Of a stretch of DNA of 64,000 bases, positions 39,495 through 50,470 are shown piece after piece (positions within the stretch are counted from its first letter, which is position 1; the number at the start of each line of letters is the position of its first letter). This DNA is from Mycobacterium sp. DL99 (GTDB lineage Bacteria; Actinomycetota; Actinomycetes; Mycobacteriales; Mycobacteriaceae). Made by a program: the position numbers and the translations under genes. The notes beneath the pieces were generated by a model, which saw nothing but the letters and a program-made list of their open reading frames with translations, searched no databases and was not told where the DNA came from. The stretch is taken from assembly GCF_004762045.1 (NCBI RefSeq), contig NZ_SJOM01000007.1:5853565-5917564 (forward strand), in the 5' to 3' direction.

Positions 39495-40438
39495 CAGTTC
39501 CTCCAGGGCAGTTCGTGATTGTCGCCGTCGCCGACGCGAGGGTGTCCGTCGATTCCGGCGGACGCCCCGATGTCGACAGAGATGTTGTCCAGCAGCCTGG
39601 TTCGGCCCAGCCGGGCCGCCACCAGCAGCCGCGCCTGGCCCTCGCCCGGCGCGGGGCCCAGCATCGGGTCCCGCACCTCCAGGTAGTCGACGTCGATCGC
39701 GGGTACCTCGTCGAGCACGGCCCGGGCCGCATCGATGGTGGCCGACGCGCCGCCGGCCGCGGCGTACTTACCGGCCAGCAGAGCCGCCGACAACGCCCCG
39801 GCCTGCTCACGTTCATCGGCGTCCAGGTATCGATTCCGCGACGACATCGCCAGTCCGTCGGATTCGCGGACGATGGGAACTCCGACGATCTGTACGTCGA
39901 TGTTGAGATCGGCGACCATCTGCCGGATCAATGCCAGTTGCTGATAATCCTTTTCGCCGAAGAAGGCCCGGTCGGGCCGGACGATCTGGAGCAGCTTGAG
40001 CACGACGGTCAGCACACCGGCGAAATGACCGGGGCGCGAGGCGCCTTCGAGCTCGCCACCCGCAGGACCCGGTTGCACACTGGTCCGCGGGCCGTCCGGG
40101 TACATTGCCGAACCGGTTGGGGTGAAAGCGATCTCGACCCCTTCGGCACGCAGCGCGGCCAGGTCCTCATCGAGGGTGCGCGGGTAGGCGTCGAGATCCT
40201 CTCCGGCCCCGAACTGCAACGGGTTGACGAAGATCGACACCACCACGACGGCACCGGGGACGCGCTTGGCGGCGCGGATCAGCGTCAGGTGGCCCTCGTG
40301 CAGCGCACCCATGGTGGGTACGAGGGTGACCCGGCGCCCGCTGGCGCGCAGGGCCCGGGTGACGGCCGCGACATCGGCAGGTGCCGAGTAGACGTTCAGT
40401 TCACCGGCGACGAACTTGGGAGGGTTGCTCTGGGTCAT
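39494..40438 (-). CDS. panC: Pantothenate synthetase
   Basis: 314 aa. HIGH-like motif [11 protein letters not shown] (41-51), nucleotide motif [15 protein letters not shown], and SSRNRYL. Joins pantoate and beta-alanine with ATP. Overlaps the Rossmann-like gene upstream by 4 nt. The whole run (Rossmann protein, panC, panD, coaX) is one operon. Confidence 0.95.
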   Translation of the reverse strand: MTQSNPPKFVAGELNVYSAPADVAAVTRALRASGRRVTLVPTMGALHEGHLTLIRAAKRVPGAVVVVSIFVNPLQFGAGEDLDAYPRTLDEDLAALRAEGVEIAFTPTGSAMYPDGPRTSVQPGPAGGELEGASRPGHFAGVLTVVLKLLQIVRPDRAFFGEKDYQQLALIRQMVADLNIDVQIVGVPIVRESDGLAMSSRNRYLDADEREQAGALSAALLAGKYAAAGGASATIDAARAVLDEVPAIDVDYLEVRDPMLGPAPGEGQARLLVAARLGRTRLLDNISVDIGASAGIDGHPRVGDGDNHELPWRN

Positions 40439-41421
40439 CCTTGACTCGTTTCAGGGCTGGTTTCCGGGCCGGTGCCTGAGAGCACCTCGAAGACGTCCAT
40501 GGGCGCGTGGGCGCGTTGGGCGGTACGCAGCGAATCGGCCCGATACGCCTGGGCCAGTTGATAATCCAATGCGCGTAGGGCATTCAGATGCGCGGCCACC
40601 GCTGCTGCGTCACCACGCGCAACAGGTCCGGTCAATGCGGCCTGGCCCCGTTGGAGCGCATTTTCCAGCGCGGCCCGGGCCAGTGGGCCCACCACCCGCT
40701 CGGGCAGACCGCCGGGGGCATCGCCGACAAGTTCCTGGCCGAGCAGTTCCTCGCCGCGCAGTGAGGCCCGCAGGGTGTCGACGGCGTCGAGCACCAGGGT
40801 GACCAGGTGGTTGCTGGCATGCGCCAGCGCCGCGTGGTACTGCGTCCGCGCGTGCTCGGGCACCCGGAACGGCTCACCGCCGATCTCCAGCACCAGCGAC
40901 TGACCGATCGCGTAACCGACTTCGTCGGCCGCGGTGATCCCGAAGCACGTATCGGGCAGCCGCGCGAGGTCCTCGTCGGAGCCGGTGAACGTCATCGCCG
41001 GGTGAATGGCCAACGGAATGCACCCCTGCTCGGTCAGCGGGGCCAGTACCGCGACCCCGTTGGCGCCGGAAGTGTGCACCACGATCGTGCCGGGCCGCAC
41101 CACGCCGGTGGCTGCAAGACCCGATACCAGTGACGGCAGCTCGGCGTCCGGAACCGTCAACAGCAGGAGTTCGGCCCGCTGCGCCACGTCGGGGACGGGA
41201 AGGATCGAGGTGTCGGGCAGCCGGCGCTGCGCCCGCAGCCGCGAGGCCTCGGAGATCGCGCTGCACGCCACCACCACGTGCTCGACCCGTTCCAGGGCAT
41301 AGCCGAGCGCCGTGCCGACCCGGCCGGCCGAAATGATGCCGACGCTGAGCCTGGCAGGACGCAATCCCTCAGGGGGGGACCACCCGTTTGCAGGGGGCTG
41401 CTCCATCGCAGACGACCTCAC
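40435..41421 (-). CDS. Rossmann-like / DUF2520 protein (Rv3603c-like)
   Basis: 328 aa. The N-terminal NAD(P)-binding fold has [18 protein letters not shown]; Ile-Ser replaces the more usual Gly-x-Gly spacing. The middle has VVHTSGANG and IHPAMTFTG, then a helical DUF2520 domain with [15 protein letters not shown]. The fold is that of 6-phosphogluconate/ketopantoate reductases. Its fixed place before panC suggests that it supplies or regulates pantoate, for example as an alternative ketopantoate reductase; this is inference. ATG 41421 or 41406. Confidence 0.8.
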   Translation of the reverse strand: MRSSAMEQPPANGWSPPEGLRPARLSVGIISAGRVGTALGYALERVEHVVVACSAISEASRLRAQRRLPDTSILPVPDVAQRAELLLLTVPDAELPSLVSGLAATGVVRPGTIVVHTSGANGVAVLAPLTEQGCIPLAIHPAMTFTGSDEDLARLPDTCFGITAADEVGYAIGQSLVLEIGGEPFRVPEHARTQYHAALAHASNHLVTLVLDAVDTLRASLRGEELLGQELVGDAPGGLPERVVGPLARAALENALQRGQAALTGPVARGDAAAVAAHLNALRALDYQLAQAYRADSLRTAQRAHAPMDVFEVLSGTGPETSPETSQG

Positions 41422-41489
41422 AGGATGAATAGGTTTCTTCTCGTTCCAGTCCCGCGTTGCGGGTACCGGACGGTCGTCACGAGACTAGC

Positions 41490-43040
41490 TCACTCCTCGC
41501 GGCGCCTGCGACGCCCGCCTTCGGCAGGGCCGGACTGAAACCGCGCCAGCAGCTCATTCACCGACTGTCCGTCGGCATGGTGTCCGTTCGCCGGCTCGGG
41601 TTCCGCTTCGCTGCCGTGCCGTGAAGCCCGCCGGGGCGGCGTCGGTGGTTGCGAGGATTCTGTGGCCAATGCCGGGGACGCCGGTGCCGCCGGGGAGCGG
41701 CCGGGATCGGCGATCTCCGCTGCGGCGGAGTGCCGGCCACGGGGCGGCTCGGGAGCCTGAGCCGCCGACATTGCGGGGGCCGCCGGCGGGGCCGGTTCGG
41801 CAGGCGCCGGGGCCGGTTCGGGGGCCTCCGGCGGCGTTGCCTCGGGGGCGTCCGGCGGGGTTGCTTCGAGCATTGAATCAGGTGCGCGACGCCTGCCGAC
41901 ATACTCCGTCGTGGCGCCGTTCTGAGCGATGGGCGCAGCCCAGTTGCTGCCGGGGGCGCCGGCGGGAATCCACTGCCCCTCGGCGGGAGCCGGTTGCCAA
42001 CCCGTGGCCGCAGGCTCGACTGCCGGTGCAGGCGTGCTCGCCGGCTCGGGTTCAGGGGCTTCGATCGTGGGCGAGGGCTGCATCGGCGGCATCGCCGGCG
42101 GCGGTGGGGGCGGCGCCCAGGTCGACGGCGGCTCGGGCTGCCTGCGTGCGGCCGGTTGCGGCTCGGGTCGGGGTTGCGGCTCCGGCCGGGGCGCAGGTTG
42201 CGGCTCAGGTCGGGGCTCAGGTCGAGGCGCAGGTTGCGGTTCTGGCCGAGATACGGGTTGTGGTTCAGGCCACGGCTGGGGCCTGGGCTCCGGCTGACGG
42301 GGGGCCTCCTGCTGACGGGGGGCCTCCTGCTGACGCCGTCGGCGCCGGGCCTGTTCACCGGCAGGCATCGGTCGCGACGGCAGACGATGCGCACCACCCG
42401 AGGTCGCCCAGTCGTTCTCCGGCGGATGCGGTTCGGCCGGAACATCGATGATCGGGCTTTCCTCGGTCCGCGAAATCCGAATGTCGGTGACCTCGACCGG
42501 CGGCACGTCCAGGCGGCTGGCGGTCACCCGGCCCGCGGTGCGCACGGCGCTCTTGTCGGTCTCGATCGCCGGGCGGTGCACCAGGTCCGTGTCGAACAGG
42601 ATCTCCAGGTTCGCCCGCAACGCGGCCAGCTCTGAGCGCAGCGCGGCAACCTCGTCGGCGGCCTGCGCGCGCAACTCGGAGGCCAGCTCCCGGCGCAGCT
42701 CGGTCTCGACGGTCAGCTCGTACTCCCGCCGCGCCGAGATCTCCCGATCCAGCTGCAGGTCGTAGACGAACTTCAGGTCCCGGGCCTTGGCCTGGTCCAG
42801 GTCACTCTGACGCCGGTAGATGACGGAGACGAAGGCCGCCACCACGGCAGCCCACAGGGCCAGGATGACTGCGAGCTTCAGCAACTCGACGCGATCGGTG
42901 AACACCAATGCGGAACTGGCCAGAATGGCGAGTACCAGCAATACCGTTAAGAGCAGCCAGCCTGGCCTTCGGCCGCCGCGCCGTGGCCGACCACCGCGGG
43001 GCAGAACGGTCATGCGCCGACTGTACCCGTCACCGGTCAT
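41490..43040 (-). CDS. Membrane protein with coiled coil and Pro/Glu-rich tail (Rv3604c-like)
   Basis: 516 aa (or 507 from ATG 43013). A basic N-terminus and two membrane helices (about 28-46 and 52-71), a cytoplasmic coiled coil rich in Glu/Arg (about 80-145), then more than 300 residues of low-complexity Pro/Glu/Ala sequence with (R)PEPQPAP repeats. Such architecture suits a septal or wall-associated scaffold. Function unknown; always next to the folate operon in mycobacteria. The tail should vary in length between strains. Confidence 0.78.
   Translation of the reverse strand: MTGDGYSRRMTVLPRGGRPRRGGRRPGWLLLTVLLVLAILASSALVFTDRVELLKLAVILALWAAVVAAFVSVIYRRQSDLDQAKARDLKFVYDLQLDREISARREYELTVETELRRELASELRAQAADEVAALRSELAALRANLEILFDTDLVHRPAIETDKSAVRTAGRVTASRLDVPPVEVTDIRISRTEESPIIDVPAEPHPPENDWATSGGAHRLPSRPMPAGEQARRRRRQQEAPRQQEAPRQPEPRPQPWPEPQPVSRPEPQPAPRPEPRPEPQPAPRPEPQPRPEPQPAARRQPEPPSTWAPPPPPPAMPPMQPSPTIEAPEPEPASTPAPAVEPAATGWQPAPAEGQWIPAGAPGSNWAAPIAQNGATTEYVGRRRAPDSMLEATPPDAPEATPPEAPEPAPAPAEPAPPAAPAMSAAQAPEPPRGRHSAAAEIADPGRSPAAPASPALATESSQPPTPPRRASRHGSEAEPEPANGHHADGQSVNELLARFQSGPAEGGRRRRREE
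42294..42335. repeat. 18-bp tandem repeat (2.3 perfect copies) in the Pro-rich tail gene
   Basis: CTGACGGGGGGCCTCCTG occurs at 42294 and 42312, with a further CTGACG at 42330. In the gene's frame it encodes repeated RQQEAP. Adjacent, about 42160-42290 is a less regular Pro-Glu-Pro-Gln repeat tract. A likely site of slippage. Confidence 0.85.
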
Positions 43041-43091
43041 CTAGCCTGGCGACCACCGCGGCGATTCGGCCAAACTACCTCAGACAATCCG

Positions 43092-43568
43092 TCACTCAGG
43101 CGCAGTGTCCCCGTTGTCCGGCGGTTCCTCGGGAGACTTGCAACAGTGCTGCAGCCACACCGCCGCGATGGCCAGAGCCAGGGCACTGACCGCTGCCACC
43201 GCCGCGCCGGGAGTGTCCTCCCCGGCAACCCGCAGTTCGCCGCGGCGGGGCAGCAGGTACACCAGCACACCGATCCACCAGCCCGCGACGATGGCGCCTA
43301 CCCAGGCCGAGGCCTTGGCGATCACGACCGACCGGGCCACCGTGAGCGGGTGCAACCGGCCCGCGCCGACCCCGATCTGCCCGTCGTTGATCTTGGCCCG
43401 CACGTAGAACGCCCAGCCCGCCTCGATGAGCGCGACCGCCAGTAGCGAAAGCCCGGTCCACAATGTCAACGGCGGGAACCAGCGGTAGAGCACCCCGATC
43501 AGCACGTAGCTGACGATGGCGACGACGGCGACCGTGCCGGCCAGGTCACGCTTGCGGGTGGGGCCCAT
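43092..43568 (-). CDS. DUF3180 membrane protein (Rv3605c-like)
   Basis: 158 aa, four membrane helices (about 9-28, 36-54, 84-104, 117-135), ending in a short tail with paired Cys (QHCCKSPE). Conserved directly downstream of folK in actinobacteria. No known function. It begins one base into the folK stop region (overlap at 43568), so it is co-translated with the folate genes. Confidence 0.82.
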   Translation of the reverse strand: MGPTRKRDLAGTVAVVAIVSYVLIGVLYRWFPPLTLWTGLSLLAVALIEAGWAFYVRAKINDGQIGVGAGRLHPLTVARSVVIAKASAWVGAIVAGWWIGVLVYLLPRRGELRVAGEDTPGAAVAAVSALALAIAAVWLQHCCKSPEEPPDNGDTAPE

Positions 43569-44104
43569 CAGTCCGCCACCGGTTCGGTGCCGAAGTCCAG
43601 CACCAGGTCGGTGCGCCTGACCCCGGCCCGCTCGGCCGGATCGATCTCCTCCAGCAGGTGCGCCACCCGACGGGACCGGCCGGCCACCGTCAGCGTTGCA
43701 TCCGGATCCACCACCAACCAGGGGATCAGGACGAACGCGCGCAGGTGGGCATGCGGATGCGGCAACGTCAGGTCGTCGTCATGGGAAAGCACCTCGACGC
43801 CACCGTCATGGCAGGCCACCAGGTCGACATCGAGGGTGCGCGGGCCCCACTTCTGCTCCCGGACCCGGTCCGCCGCCTGCTCGAGCCGCTGACCGCGACA
43901 CAGCCAGCCGTGTCCGTCGAGGCCGGGATCATCGGCGATCAGCACCGCGTTGAGGAACGGGCCCTGCTCGACTCCGCCCCAGGCGTCGGTCTCGAACACC
44001 GGCGACACCGCGCGTACCGCACTCCCGAGGCCGTCGACCACTGACTGCAACCGGGCCAGCCGGTCGCCGAGATTCGACCCGATCGACAGGACAGTGGTGG
44101 TCAC
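43568..44104 (-). CDS. folK: 2-amino-4-hydroxy-6-hydroxymethyldihydropteridine pyrophosphokinase
   Basis: 178 aa. [20 protein letters not shown] near the N-terminus, [12 protein letters not shown] (catalytic Asp pair), [16 protein letters not shown]. Third-last step to dihydropteroate. Overlaps folB by 4 nt. Confidence 0.95.
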   Translation of the reverse strand: MTTTVLSIGSNLGDRLARLQSVVDGLGSAVRAVSPVFETDAWGGVEQGPFLNAVLIADDPGLDGHGWLCRGQRLEQAADRVREQKWGPRTLDVDLVACHDGGVEVLSHDDDLTLPHPHAHLRAFVLIPWLVVDPDATLTVAGRSRRVAHLLEEIDPAERAGVRRTDLVLDFGTEPVAD

Positions 44105-44472
44105 AGCGTGCCCCTGCGGGACCGCCGGGCCACCACCGCGACATCGTCGAAGGCCAGCGGAATCGGGGCGCTGGGCTTGTGTACGACAACCTCGACCGCG
44201 TGCAGACGCTCGTCGGTCATGATGGCGTCGGCGATCTCGGCGGAGACCGTCTCGATCAAATTGCGCGGCGGGCCCGCGACGATGTCAGCTGCCTGCTGGG
44301 CCAGCGCGCCGTAGTCGAGGGTGTCGGCCAGATCGTCGGTGGCCGCCGCGCGGCGCAGGTCCACCCACGCCGTGATGTCGACGACGAACTCCTGGCCATC
44401 GCGGCGCTCATGGTCGAAGACCCCGTGATTGCCGCGAACCCGCAAGCCGCGCAACTCAATTCGATCAGCCAA
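44101..44472 (-). CDS. folB: Dihydroneopterin aldolase
   Basis: 123 aa. [46 protein letters not shown] and [10 protein letters not shown] cover the whole FolB fold. The start is TTG 44472, with GGAGG 7 nt upstream inside folP; no ATG or GTG fits. It therefore overlaps the folP stop by 8 nt. It converts dihydroneopterin to hydroxymethyl-dihydropterin and glycolaldehyde. Confidence 0.93.
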   Translation of the reverse strand: MADRIELRGLRVRGNHGVFDHERRDGQEFVVDITAWVDLRRAAATDDLADTLDYGALAQQAADIVAGPPRNLIETVSAEIADAIMTDERLHAVEVVVHKPSAPIPLAFDDVAVVARRSRRGTL

Positions 44473-45322
44473 CCCGACCTCCAGATTCCCAGGCTTCCAG
44501 CACGGCGAGCGCGTCGACGGAGGCCACCACATCGTGCACCCGAACACCCCAGGCACCGTGCTGGGCGGCCAGCATCGAGATCGCCGCGGTGGCGGTCTCC
44601 CGACCGTCCGGTGGCCGCGGTGTCCCATCCTCCCCGGCCAGCAATGCACCCAAGAAACGTTTGCGTGACGCACCCACCAACACCGGGATCCCGGTGTCGA
44701 TGAATTCGGGCAGCGCACGCAGCAAGGCCCAGTTGTCCTGGGCGGTCTTGGCGAAGCCCAGGCCCGGGTCGATGATCAACCGCTGCGGGTCGACACCCGC
44801 GGCGACCGCGGCATCGACAGCGGCCAGCAGCTCGGCGCGGACCTCGGTCACCACGTCGCCGTAACCCGGGGCGTGGTGAGGCTGCTCGGCACTGACCGAA
44901 CGCCAGTGCATCAGGATCCACGGCACCTTCGCCTCGGCGAGCAGGGGCGCCATGTTCGGGTCGGCCAGGCCGCCGGACACGTCGTTGACGATCTGCGCGC
45001 CGCTTTCCAGGGCAACCCTTGCCACGTCGGCATGCATGGTGTCGATGCTGACGGTGATCCCTTGGGAGGCAAGCGCTTCGATCACGGGAGCGACGCGGGC
45101 CGCCTCCACGGCAGGGTCAACCCGCACCGCACCGGGGCGGGTTGATTCCCCGCCCACATCGATGATCGCGGCGCCGGCGGCAGCGAGCGCCAGCCCATGT
45201 GCGACGGCGCGGTCACGGTCGATGAACTTGCCGCCGTCGGAAAACGAATCGTCGGTCACATTCACCACGCCCATGACCTGCACACGCGTTCCGCGACGGA
45301 CAATCGGGCTGGGGAGGTTCAC
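44465..45322 (-). CDS. folP: Dihydropteroate synthase
   Basis: 285 aa. [16 protein letters not shown] (residues 12-27), [11 protein letters not shown], and the C-terminal [13 protein letters not shown]. It joins pABA to the pterin and is the sulfonamide target. The Asp in place of the Pro of NVTPDSF is also found in mycobacterial FolP1. Overlaps folE by 4 nt. Confidence 0.95.
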   Translation of the reverse strand: MNLPSPIVRRGTRVQVMGVVNVTDDSFSDGGKFIDRDRAVAHGLALAAAGAAIIDVGGESTRPGAVRVDPAVEAARVAPVIEALASQGITVSIDTMHADVARVALESGAQIVNDVSGGLADPNMAPLLAEAKVPWILMHWRSVSAEQPHHAPGYGDVVTEVRAELLAAVDAAVAAGVDPQRLIIDPGLGFAKTAQDNWALLRALPEFIDTGIPVLVGASRKRFLGALLAGEDGTPRPPDGRETATAAISMLAAQHGAWGVRVHDVVASVDALAVLEAWESGGRVG

Positions 45323-45936
45323 TTCCGCAGGATAAGTTCCAGCGCCTCGGCCCGGGATGCCTTGTCGGTCTTGAACTGTCCGCGCACCGCGGAGGTGGTG
45401 GTGACCGCGCCGGGTTTGCGGACACCGCGCATGGCCATGCAGAGGTGCTCGGCCTCGATCACCACAATGGCCCCGCGCGGGTCGAGCTTGCGCATGAGCG
45501 CATCGGCGATCTGAGCGGTCAGGCGTTCCTGCACCTGCGGGCGTTTCGAGTACAGGTCGACCAAGCGGGCGATCTTCGACAGCCCGGTCACCCGGCCGTC
45601 GACCCCGGGGATGTATCCGACGTGGGCCACCCCGTGGAACGACACCAGGTGGTGTTCACACGTGGAGTACAACGGGATCTGCTTGACCAGCACGAGTTCG
45701 TCGTGTTCCTCGTCAAAGGTCGTGTTGAGCACCGCGTCCGGGTCGGTGTAGAGCCCGGCCATCAGCTCTTTGTACGCACGCGCCACGCGGGCCGGGGTTT
45801 CGAGCAGACCCTGACGGTCAGGGTCCTCACCGATAGCGATCAGCAGCTCACGCACCGCCGCCTCGGCCCGCGGTTGGTCGAACACCCGCGTGGCCGTATC
45901 GGTGTTGTTGTGATGCTCGCGCAGCGACTGCGACAT
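45319..45936 (-). CDS. folE: GTP cyclohydrolase I
   Basis: 205 aa. Zinc ligands are in [11 protein letters not shown] and [32 protein letters not shown] is the family signature. The ATG has GGAGG 7 nt upstream; longer in-frame extensions are not conserved-looking. First enzyme of folate synthesis. It begins 19 nt after ftsH ends. Confidence 0.95.
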   Translation of the reverse strand: MSQSLREHHNNTDTATRVFDQPRAEAAVRELLIAIGEDPDRQGLLETPARVARAYKELMAGLYTDPDAVLNTTFDEEHDELVLVKQIPLYSTCEHHLVSFHGVAHVGYIPGVDGRVTGLSKIARLVDLYSKRPQVQERLTAQIADALMRKLDPRGAIVVIEAEHLCMAMRGVRKPGAVTTTSAVRGQFKTDKASRAEALELILRK

Positions 45937-45955
45937 CGAAGCCTCCGTTCTCGGA

Positions 45956-48256
45956 TCAGCCGTGGGCCGGTGGGTTGGACCGGTCGGCCCGCTCGGGACC
46001 GCCATCCTGACTCGCCTCCTCGTTGGGGGCGGGCTGGCCGGGATGAGGATAGGGCTGATACGGGTACGGCTGGGGCTGTTGCCATCCCGACGGATGCGGC
46101 GGGGGGTACCAGTAACCCTGCTGCTGCTGGGGCGGCTGGTATCCCGGCTGCGACGGCGCGGGCGGCCAGCCCGGGGCGTGCCAACCGGCCGGTGCGCCGT
46201 AGTCGGGCTGGGTCGAACCGTTCGGCGGCGCACCATTTGTGCCGGCACCGTTGGTCTCGTTGGCCCGCTCGGCCTCTCGGCTGGCGGCAGCGATGGCGGC
46301 CTTGAACGCCGGCTCGGGGACCGGCGGCGGCCACGGCTCGCCACGCTCGATGGCGATCTCGCCCGGCGTCTTGATCGGCGGCTTGTCCGACGGCACCCGG
46401 CCACCGAAGTCGTCGAACATGGTCAGCCGGGGACGCTTCTTCACGTCGCTGAAGATGGCCTCCAATTCGGCGCGGTGCAGTGTCTCCTTCTCCAGGAGCT
46501 CACCGGCCAAGGTGTCGAGCACATCGCGATACTCGGTGAGGATCTCCCACGCCTCGGTGTGAGCGGCCTCGATGAGCTTGCGCATCTCATCGTCGATATC
46601 GCGGGCGACGTCGTGGGAGTAGTCCGGCGTGGTGCCCATGGTGCGGCCCAGGAACGGGTCGCCGTGCTCGGTGCCGTATCGCACGGCGCCCAGCTTGGAG
46701 CTCATGCCGTACTCGGTGACCATGGCGCGCGCGATCTTGGTGGCCTGCTCGATGTCGGACACCGCACCTGTCGTGGGCTCGCGGAAGACCAGCTCCTCGG
46801 CGGCGCGGCCACCCATGGCGAACACCAGCCGGGCGATCATCTCCGAGCGGGTCATCAGACCCTTGTCGTCCTCGGGGACTGCGACGGCGTGGCCGCCGGT
46901 GCGACCGCGGGCCAGGATCGTCACCTTGTAGATCGGCTCGATATCGGGCATCGCCCACGCGGCCAGGGTGTGCCCGCCCTCGTGGTAGGCGGTGATCTTC
47001 TTTTCCAGCTCGCTGATGATGCGGCCCTTGCGGCGCGGTCCGCCGACGACGCGGTCGACGGCCTCTTCCAGCGCCGCACCGGTGATGACGGTGCCGTTCT
47101 CGCGGGCGGTGAGCAGTGCGGCCTCGTTGATGACGTTGGCCAGGTCGGCACCGGACATGCCGACGGTGCGCTTGGCCAGCCCGTCCAGGTCGGCGTCGGG
47201 GGCGATCGGCTTGCCCGCCGAGTGCACCTTGAGCACCGCGCGACGGCCGGCCAGGTCGGGGTTGGACACCGGGATCTGCCGGTCGAAGCGGCCCGGACGC
47301 AGCAGGGCCGGGTCGAGGATGTCGGGCCGGTTGGTGGCCGCGATCAGGATGACGCCCTGGCGGTCGCCGAAGCCGTCCATCTCGACGAGCAACTGGTTCA
47401 GCGTCTGCTCACGCTCGTCGTGGCCGCCGCCCATGCCGGCGCCGCGCTGACGACCGACGGCGTCGATCTCGTCGACGAAGATGATGCAGGGGCTGTTGGC
47501 CTTGGCCTGCTCGAACATGTCGCGCACCCGGGAGGCGCCGACACCGACGAACATCTCGACGAAGTCCGAACCGGAGATCGTGAAGAACGGAACGCCGGCC
47601 TCACCGGCGACCGCGCGGGCCAGGAGGGTCTTACCGGTTCCGGGCGGGCCGTACAGCAGCACACCCTTGGGGATCTTGGCGCCCAGCGCCTGATACCGGC
47701 TCGGGTTCTGCAGGAAGTCCTTGATCTCGTAGAGCTCCTCGACCGCCTCGTCGACACCCGCGACGTCGGCGAACGTGGTCTTGGGCATGTCCTTGCCCAG
47801 CTGCTTGGCCTTCGACTTGCCGAAGCCGAAGCCCATCCGGCCGCCGCCCTGCATCCGGGAGAACATCACGAACAGGCCGACCAGCAACAGCAGCGGCAGC
47901 ATGTAGATCAGCATCGAGCCGAGGAAGCTGCCCTGATTGACAGTGGTGCCGAACTTGATGTGCTTGGCATCCAGCTGATCGGCCAGCTTGATGGCATAGC
48001 CGGTCGGGTACTTGGTGATGACCTTGTCGGAATTCTCGGTCTCGTCTTTGCCGCTCTTCAGATCGAGACGCAGCTGTTGTTCGCGGTCGTCGATCTGGGC
48101 GTTGTTGACGTTGTCGGCATTGATCTGCGCCACCGCCACCGAGGTGTCGACGGGTTTGTAGCCGCGGGTGTCGTCGCTGAAATAGAAAAACGACCAGCCC
48201 AGCAACAGCACGACCGCGATCACGGTCAGCGTACGGATCACATTTTTGCGGTTCAT
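45956..48256 (-). CDS. ftsH: ATP-dependent zinc metalloprotease FtsH
   Basis: 766 aa. Two membrane helices (about 8-25 and 108-128) enclose an extracytoplasmic domain. AAA+ has Walker A GPPGTGKT (near 204) and the second region of homology. The protease site is HEGGH near 424. The C-terminus is a long Pro/Gly/Gln-rich tail of about 100 residues ([18 protein letters not shown]) typical of mycobacterial FtsH. It degrades membrane and regulatory proteins. A TAGCCT box about 60 nt upstream could be the -10. Confidence 0.95.
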   Translation of the reverse strand: MNRKNVIRTLTVIAVVLLLGWSFFYFSDDTRGYKPVDTSVAVAQINADNVNNAQIDDREQQLRLDLKSGKDETENSDKVITKYPTGYAIKLADQLDAKHIKFGTTVNQGSFLGSMLIYMLPLLLLVGLFVMFSRMQGGGRMGFGFGKSKAKQLGKDMPKTTFADVAGVDEAVEELYEIKDFLQNPSRYQALGAKIPKGVLLYGPPGTGKTLLARAVAGEAGVPFFTISGSDFVEMFVGVGASRVRDMFEQAKANSPCIIFVDEIDAVGRQRGAGMGGGHDEREQTLNQLLVEMDGFGDRQGVILIAATNRPDILDPALLRPGRFDRQIPVSNPDLAGRRAVLKVHSAGKPIAPDADLDGLAKRTVGMSGADLANVINEAALLTARENGTVITGAALEEAVDRVVGGPRRKGRIISELEKKITAYHEGGHTLAAWAMPDIEPIYKVTILARGRTGGHAVAVPEDDKGLMTRSEMIARLVFAMGGRAAEELVFREPTTGAVSDIEQATKIARAMVTEYGMSSKLGAVRYGTEHGDPFLGRTMGTTPDYSHDVARDIDDEMRKLIEAAHTEAWEILTEYRDVLDTLAGELLEKETLHRAELEAIFSDVKKRPRLTMFDDFGGRVPSDKPPIKTPGEIAIERGEPWPPPVPEPAFKAAIAAASREAERANETNGAGTNGAPPNGSTQPDYGAPAGWHAPGWPPAPSQPGYQPPQQQQGYWYPPPHPSGWQQPQPYPYQPYPHPGQPAPNEEASQDGGPERADRSNPPAHG

Positions 48257-48380
48257 CGATCACTCGGCCGAGTTCGGCCCGGTCCTTCCAACGTGCGCAG
48301 TTGAGACATTCAAGGCTACCGCTAGACCAACGTCCGGCAGTTCCCGACGGTATCCAGCCCCACTACACATACTGGAAGCA

Positions 48381-49265
48381 CTACTGCCGGCGGGCGATAC
48401 CGGCCACTTCTGCGATGACATCGGCATACCAGCGGAAGAGGTTCAACGGCTCGGGCTGATCGTCGCGCAGCAGGTCTGACCAGCAGTCCGCGACCGCAGC
48501 GCGGGCCACGGCACCGATCCATGGCTGCGGCAACAGTTGGGGTGGCAGCAGCGGATCCGGCTCCACCGCCCGGGTGAACTCCGCGGCCAGCTCGATCGCG
48601 ACGCCGAGCCGCACGGCGCGGGTGGCGCCGGGCAGCGCGTGCACCGATCGCTCCGCAGTCGCCAGGAGTCGCCGGTGGCCATCCGCGATGGCCTCCAGCG
48701 GCCACAGCGCTCCGGCAAGGGCCTGCGGCTCGGTGACTCCCCCGACGTCGAGGTCGGTTGTGGTGAGGATGGTGACCCGGTCGGAGACGCCCAATCGGTC
48801 GGCCGCAGCCCGCACGTGCGGCTCCCACGCGTTGGGCGATACATAGAGTCCGCCCTGGATGGGTGCGCCGCCCAACCGGAGAACCGCATCGCGCATCGCG
48901 TCGCGGGCCGCGCGGGCCGACTCACCGATCGCGAAGGCCACCACATGCCATTCGTGGTCCCAGTCGGCCTGCCCGCGGTCCTGCGCGTACATGTAGCGGA
49001 CGAACTCGAGGTCCGGCTCGATGGTGCTGCGGACCTCGGGAGTCGCGCGTAACACCGCCTTCCGCCCGCGGCCGTCCTGAACGAACTGCCCTTCGGCGAC
49101 GAGGCGCTTGATGCACAACCTGACCTGCTGGTCGCTCATGCCGAGGGTGTTGGCGACTTCGTAGAGTTCGCCCGCGTCGACCGTGGCATCCTCGCGGATC
49201 AGGCTCTCCACCAGGGTGCGGGTCGGGACGGCACGGTCGGCGTCGGTGCTCGTGTCAGGGCTCAT
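48381..49265 (-). CDS. PaaX-like transcriptional regulator
   Basis: 294 aa. Winged-helix N-terminus (TLVESLIREDATVDAGELYEVANTLGMSDQQVRLCIKRLVAEG), then a Cas2-like central part and a C-terminal helical domain (WPLEAIADGHRRLL..., ELAAEFTRAVEPDPLLPPQLLP), the PaaX arrangement. PaaX represses phenylacetate catabolism until the CoA-thioester accumulates. Here it is the last gene of a three-gene operon with a reductase and a hydrolase (4-nt overlaps) and may act on the divergent ephA operon too. Confidence 0.82.
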   Translation of the reverse strand: MSPDTSTDADRAVPTRTLVESLIREDATVDAGELYEVANTLGMSDQQVRLCIKRLVAEGQFVQDGRGRKAVLRATPEVRSTIEPDLEFVRYMYAQDRGQADWDHEWHVVAFAIGESARAARDAMRDAVLRLGGAPIQGGLYVSPNAWEPHVRAAADRLGVSDRVTILTTTDLDVGGVTEPQALAGALWPLEAIADGHRRLLATAERSVHALPGATRAVRLGVAIELAAEFTRAVEPDPLLPPQLLPQPWIGAVARAAVADCWSDLLRDDQPEPLNLFRWYADVIAEVAGIARRQ

Positions 49266-50470
49266 CGGTACTCCTGCTCCGTCACGATGAGCGGCGGTGA
49301 ACCGGTGCGACCGAGCTCGCGATCGAGGTCGGCGAAGAAGCGCTCGCTGCTCATCACCGCATCGGGTGGGTGCACACCGGCCCGCCGTGCGGTGCCGTCG
49401 ACGACCTGGGACATGCCGAGCGCCAAGGGAATTCCGGTGGCGCGGGCCATGTCCGTCAGCAATGCGCCGATGCCGGCCTCAGCGCTGAGGTGGGCCAGCA
49501 CCGCCCCCTCGCGGCCTTGGCGGTCACCGTAGGCCACCGCGAAGAACGGCGGCAGCGTGCCGGGGCCCTTGTTCAGCACCGCACGCGGCAGCGACCGGAT
49601 GACGGTGGGGAGATGCGGCTTGGCGACGCGACGCGCGGCGGCCTCGTTGGTGAGCCTGCCGCTGTCGATGTCGCGCCGCAACACGTCGAGAAAGGCGACC
49701 GCCGACGGCGTGACGACCATGAGGTTGGCCGATTCCCCGGTCGGTTTGAGGGTGCGTTGCAGCGTGACGGGTTCGGGGTGTCCGACGGTGTAGGCAGTGC
49801 CGCGGCGTCCGCCGGGCAACTCGAGTGTCACCGGACGCAACGGCGGTTGTTCGGTCAATGAGCCTGCCCGCACCGCTGTGATGGTGCCACTGCTCTGCTG
49901 CATCCAGTGAACCGCGGCCGCGGTCGGTGATCCGTCCGGGCCGATCAGCTGGTCGCTGCTGTCCTCGATCCCGGCTGTCACGTCGACCGGCCAGGCGGTG
50001 TACACGTCGCGGACGGTGTCGAGCGGAGCCGCCGCCGTCGCGGCGAGCAGGTTGCTCACGCCAGGGCTGGCACCCATGCCGATCACGGCAGTCACGCCCG
50101 CCGCACGGGCCGAGGCGTCGAGTTCGAGCATCTGCACTGTGGGTTCCCAGTCGTCGCAGATGTCGAGATAGTGCGTGCCGGTGTCGATCGCGGCACGCAG
50201 CACCGCCAAACCGAAGCGGTAGTAGGGGCCGACGGTGTTGAGTACCAGGTCGACCTCGCCGAGGGCTCTGCGGAGTTCGGCGCCATCGGTGACGTCGACC
50301 CGGCGGGCGACGGTCGGCACCGGCGCTCCCACCAACTCTCGGGCGACGCGCTCGGCCGCCGCGAGATCACGGTCGGCGATCACGATCCGCTCCACGCCAC
50401 CGGAGAACGCCGCGGTCCGCACAGCCGCGGCACCCATCGCTCCGGCTCCGCCCAGCGCGAGGACTCTCAT
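49262..50470 (-). CDS. Saccharopine dehydrogenase-like NAD(P)-binding protein
   Basis: 402 aa. Rossmann motif LALGGAGAMGAAAVR at the N-terminus, then VDVTDGAELRRALGEVDLVLNTVGPYYRFG and GMGASPGVSNLLA, which are typical of saccharopine-reductase-like and carboxynorspermidine-synthase-like proteins. Substrate unknown. It overlaps the upstream hydrolase and the downstream regulator by 4 nt each. Confidence 0.8.
   Translation of the reverse strand: MRVLALGGAGAMGAAAVRTAAFSGGVERIVIADRDLAAAERVARELVGAPVPTVARRVDVTDGAELRRALGEVDLVLNTVGPYYRFGLAVLRAAIDTGTHYLDICDDWEPTVQMLELDASARAAGVTAVIGMGASPGVSNLLAATAAAPLDTVRDVYTAWPVDVTAGIEDSSDQLIGPDGSPTAAAVHWMQQSSGTITAVRAGSLTEQPPLRPVTLELPGGRRGTAYTVGHPEPVTLQRTLKPTGESANLMVVTPSAVAFLDVLRRDIDSGRLTNEAAARRVAKPHLPTVIRSLPRAVLNKGPGTLPPFFAVAYGDRQGREGAVLAHLSAEAGIGALLTDMARATGIPLALGMSQVVDGTARRAGVHPPDAVMSSERFFADLDRELGRTGSPPLIVTEQEYR

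Noticed and set aside
42100-42340. Repeat tract considered as a CRISPR array
   Set aside because: Repeats are contiguous, short and coding (Pro/Glu/Gln), without spacers.
45962-48304. 780-codon plus-strand open frame opposite ftsH
   Set aside because: Leu/Asp/Gln-rich antisense translation of ftsH; no domain.
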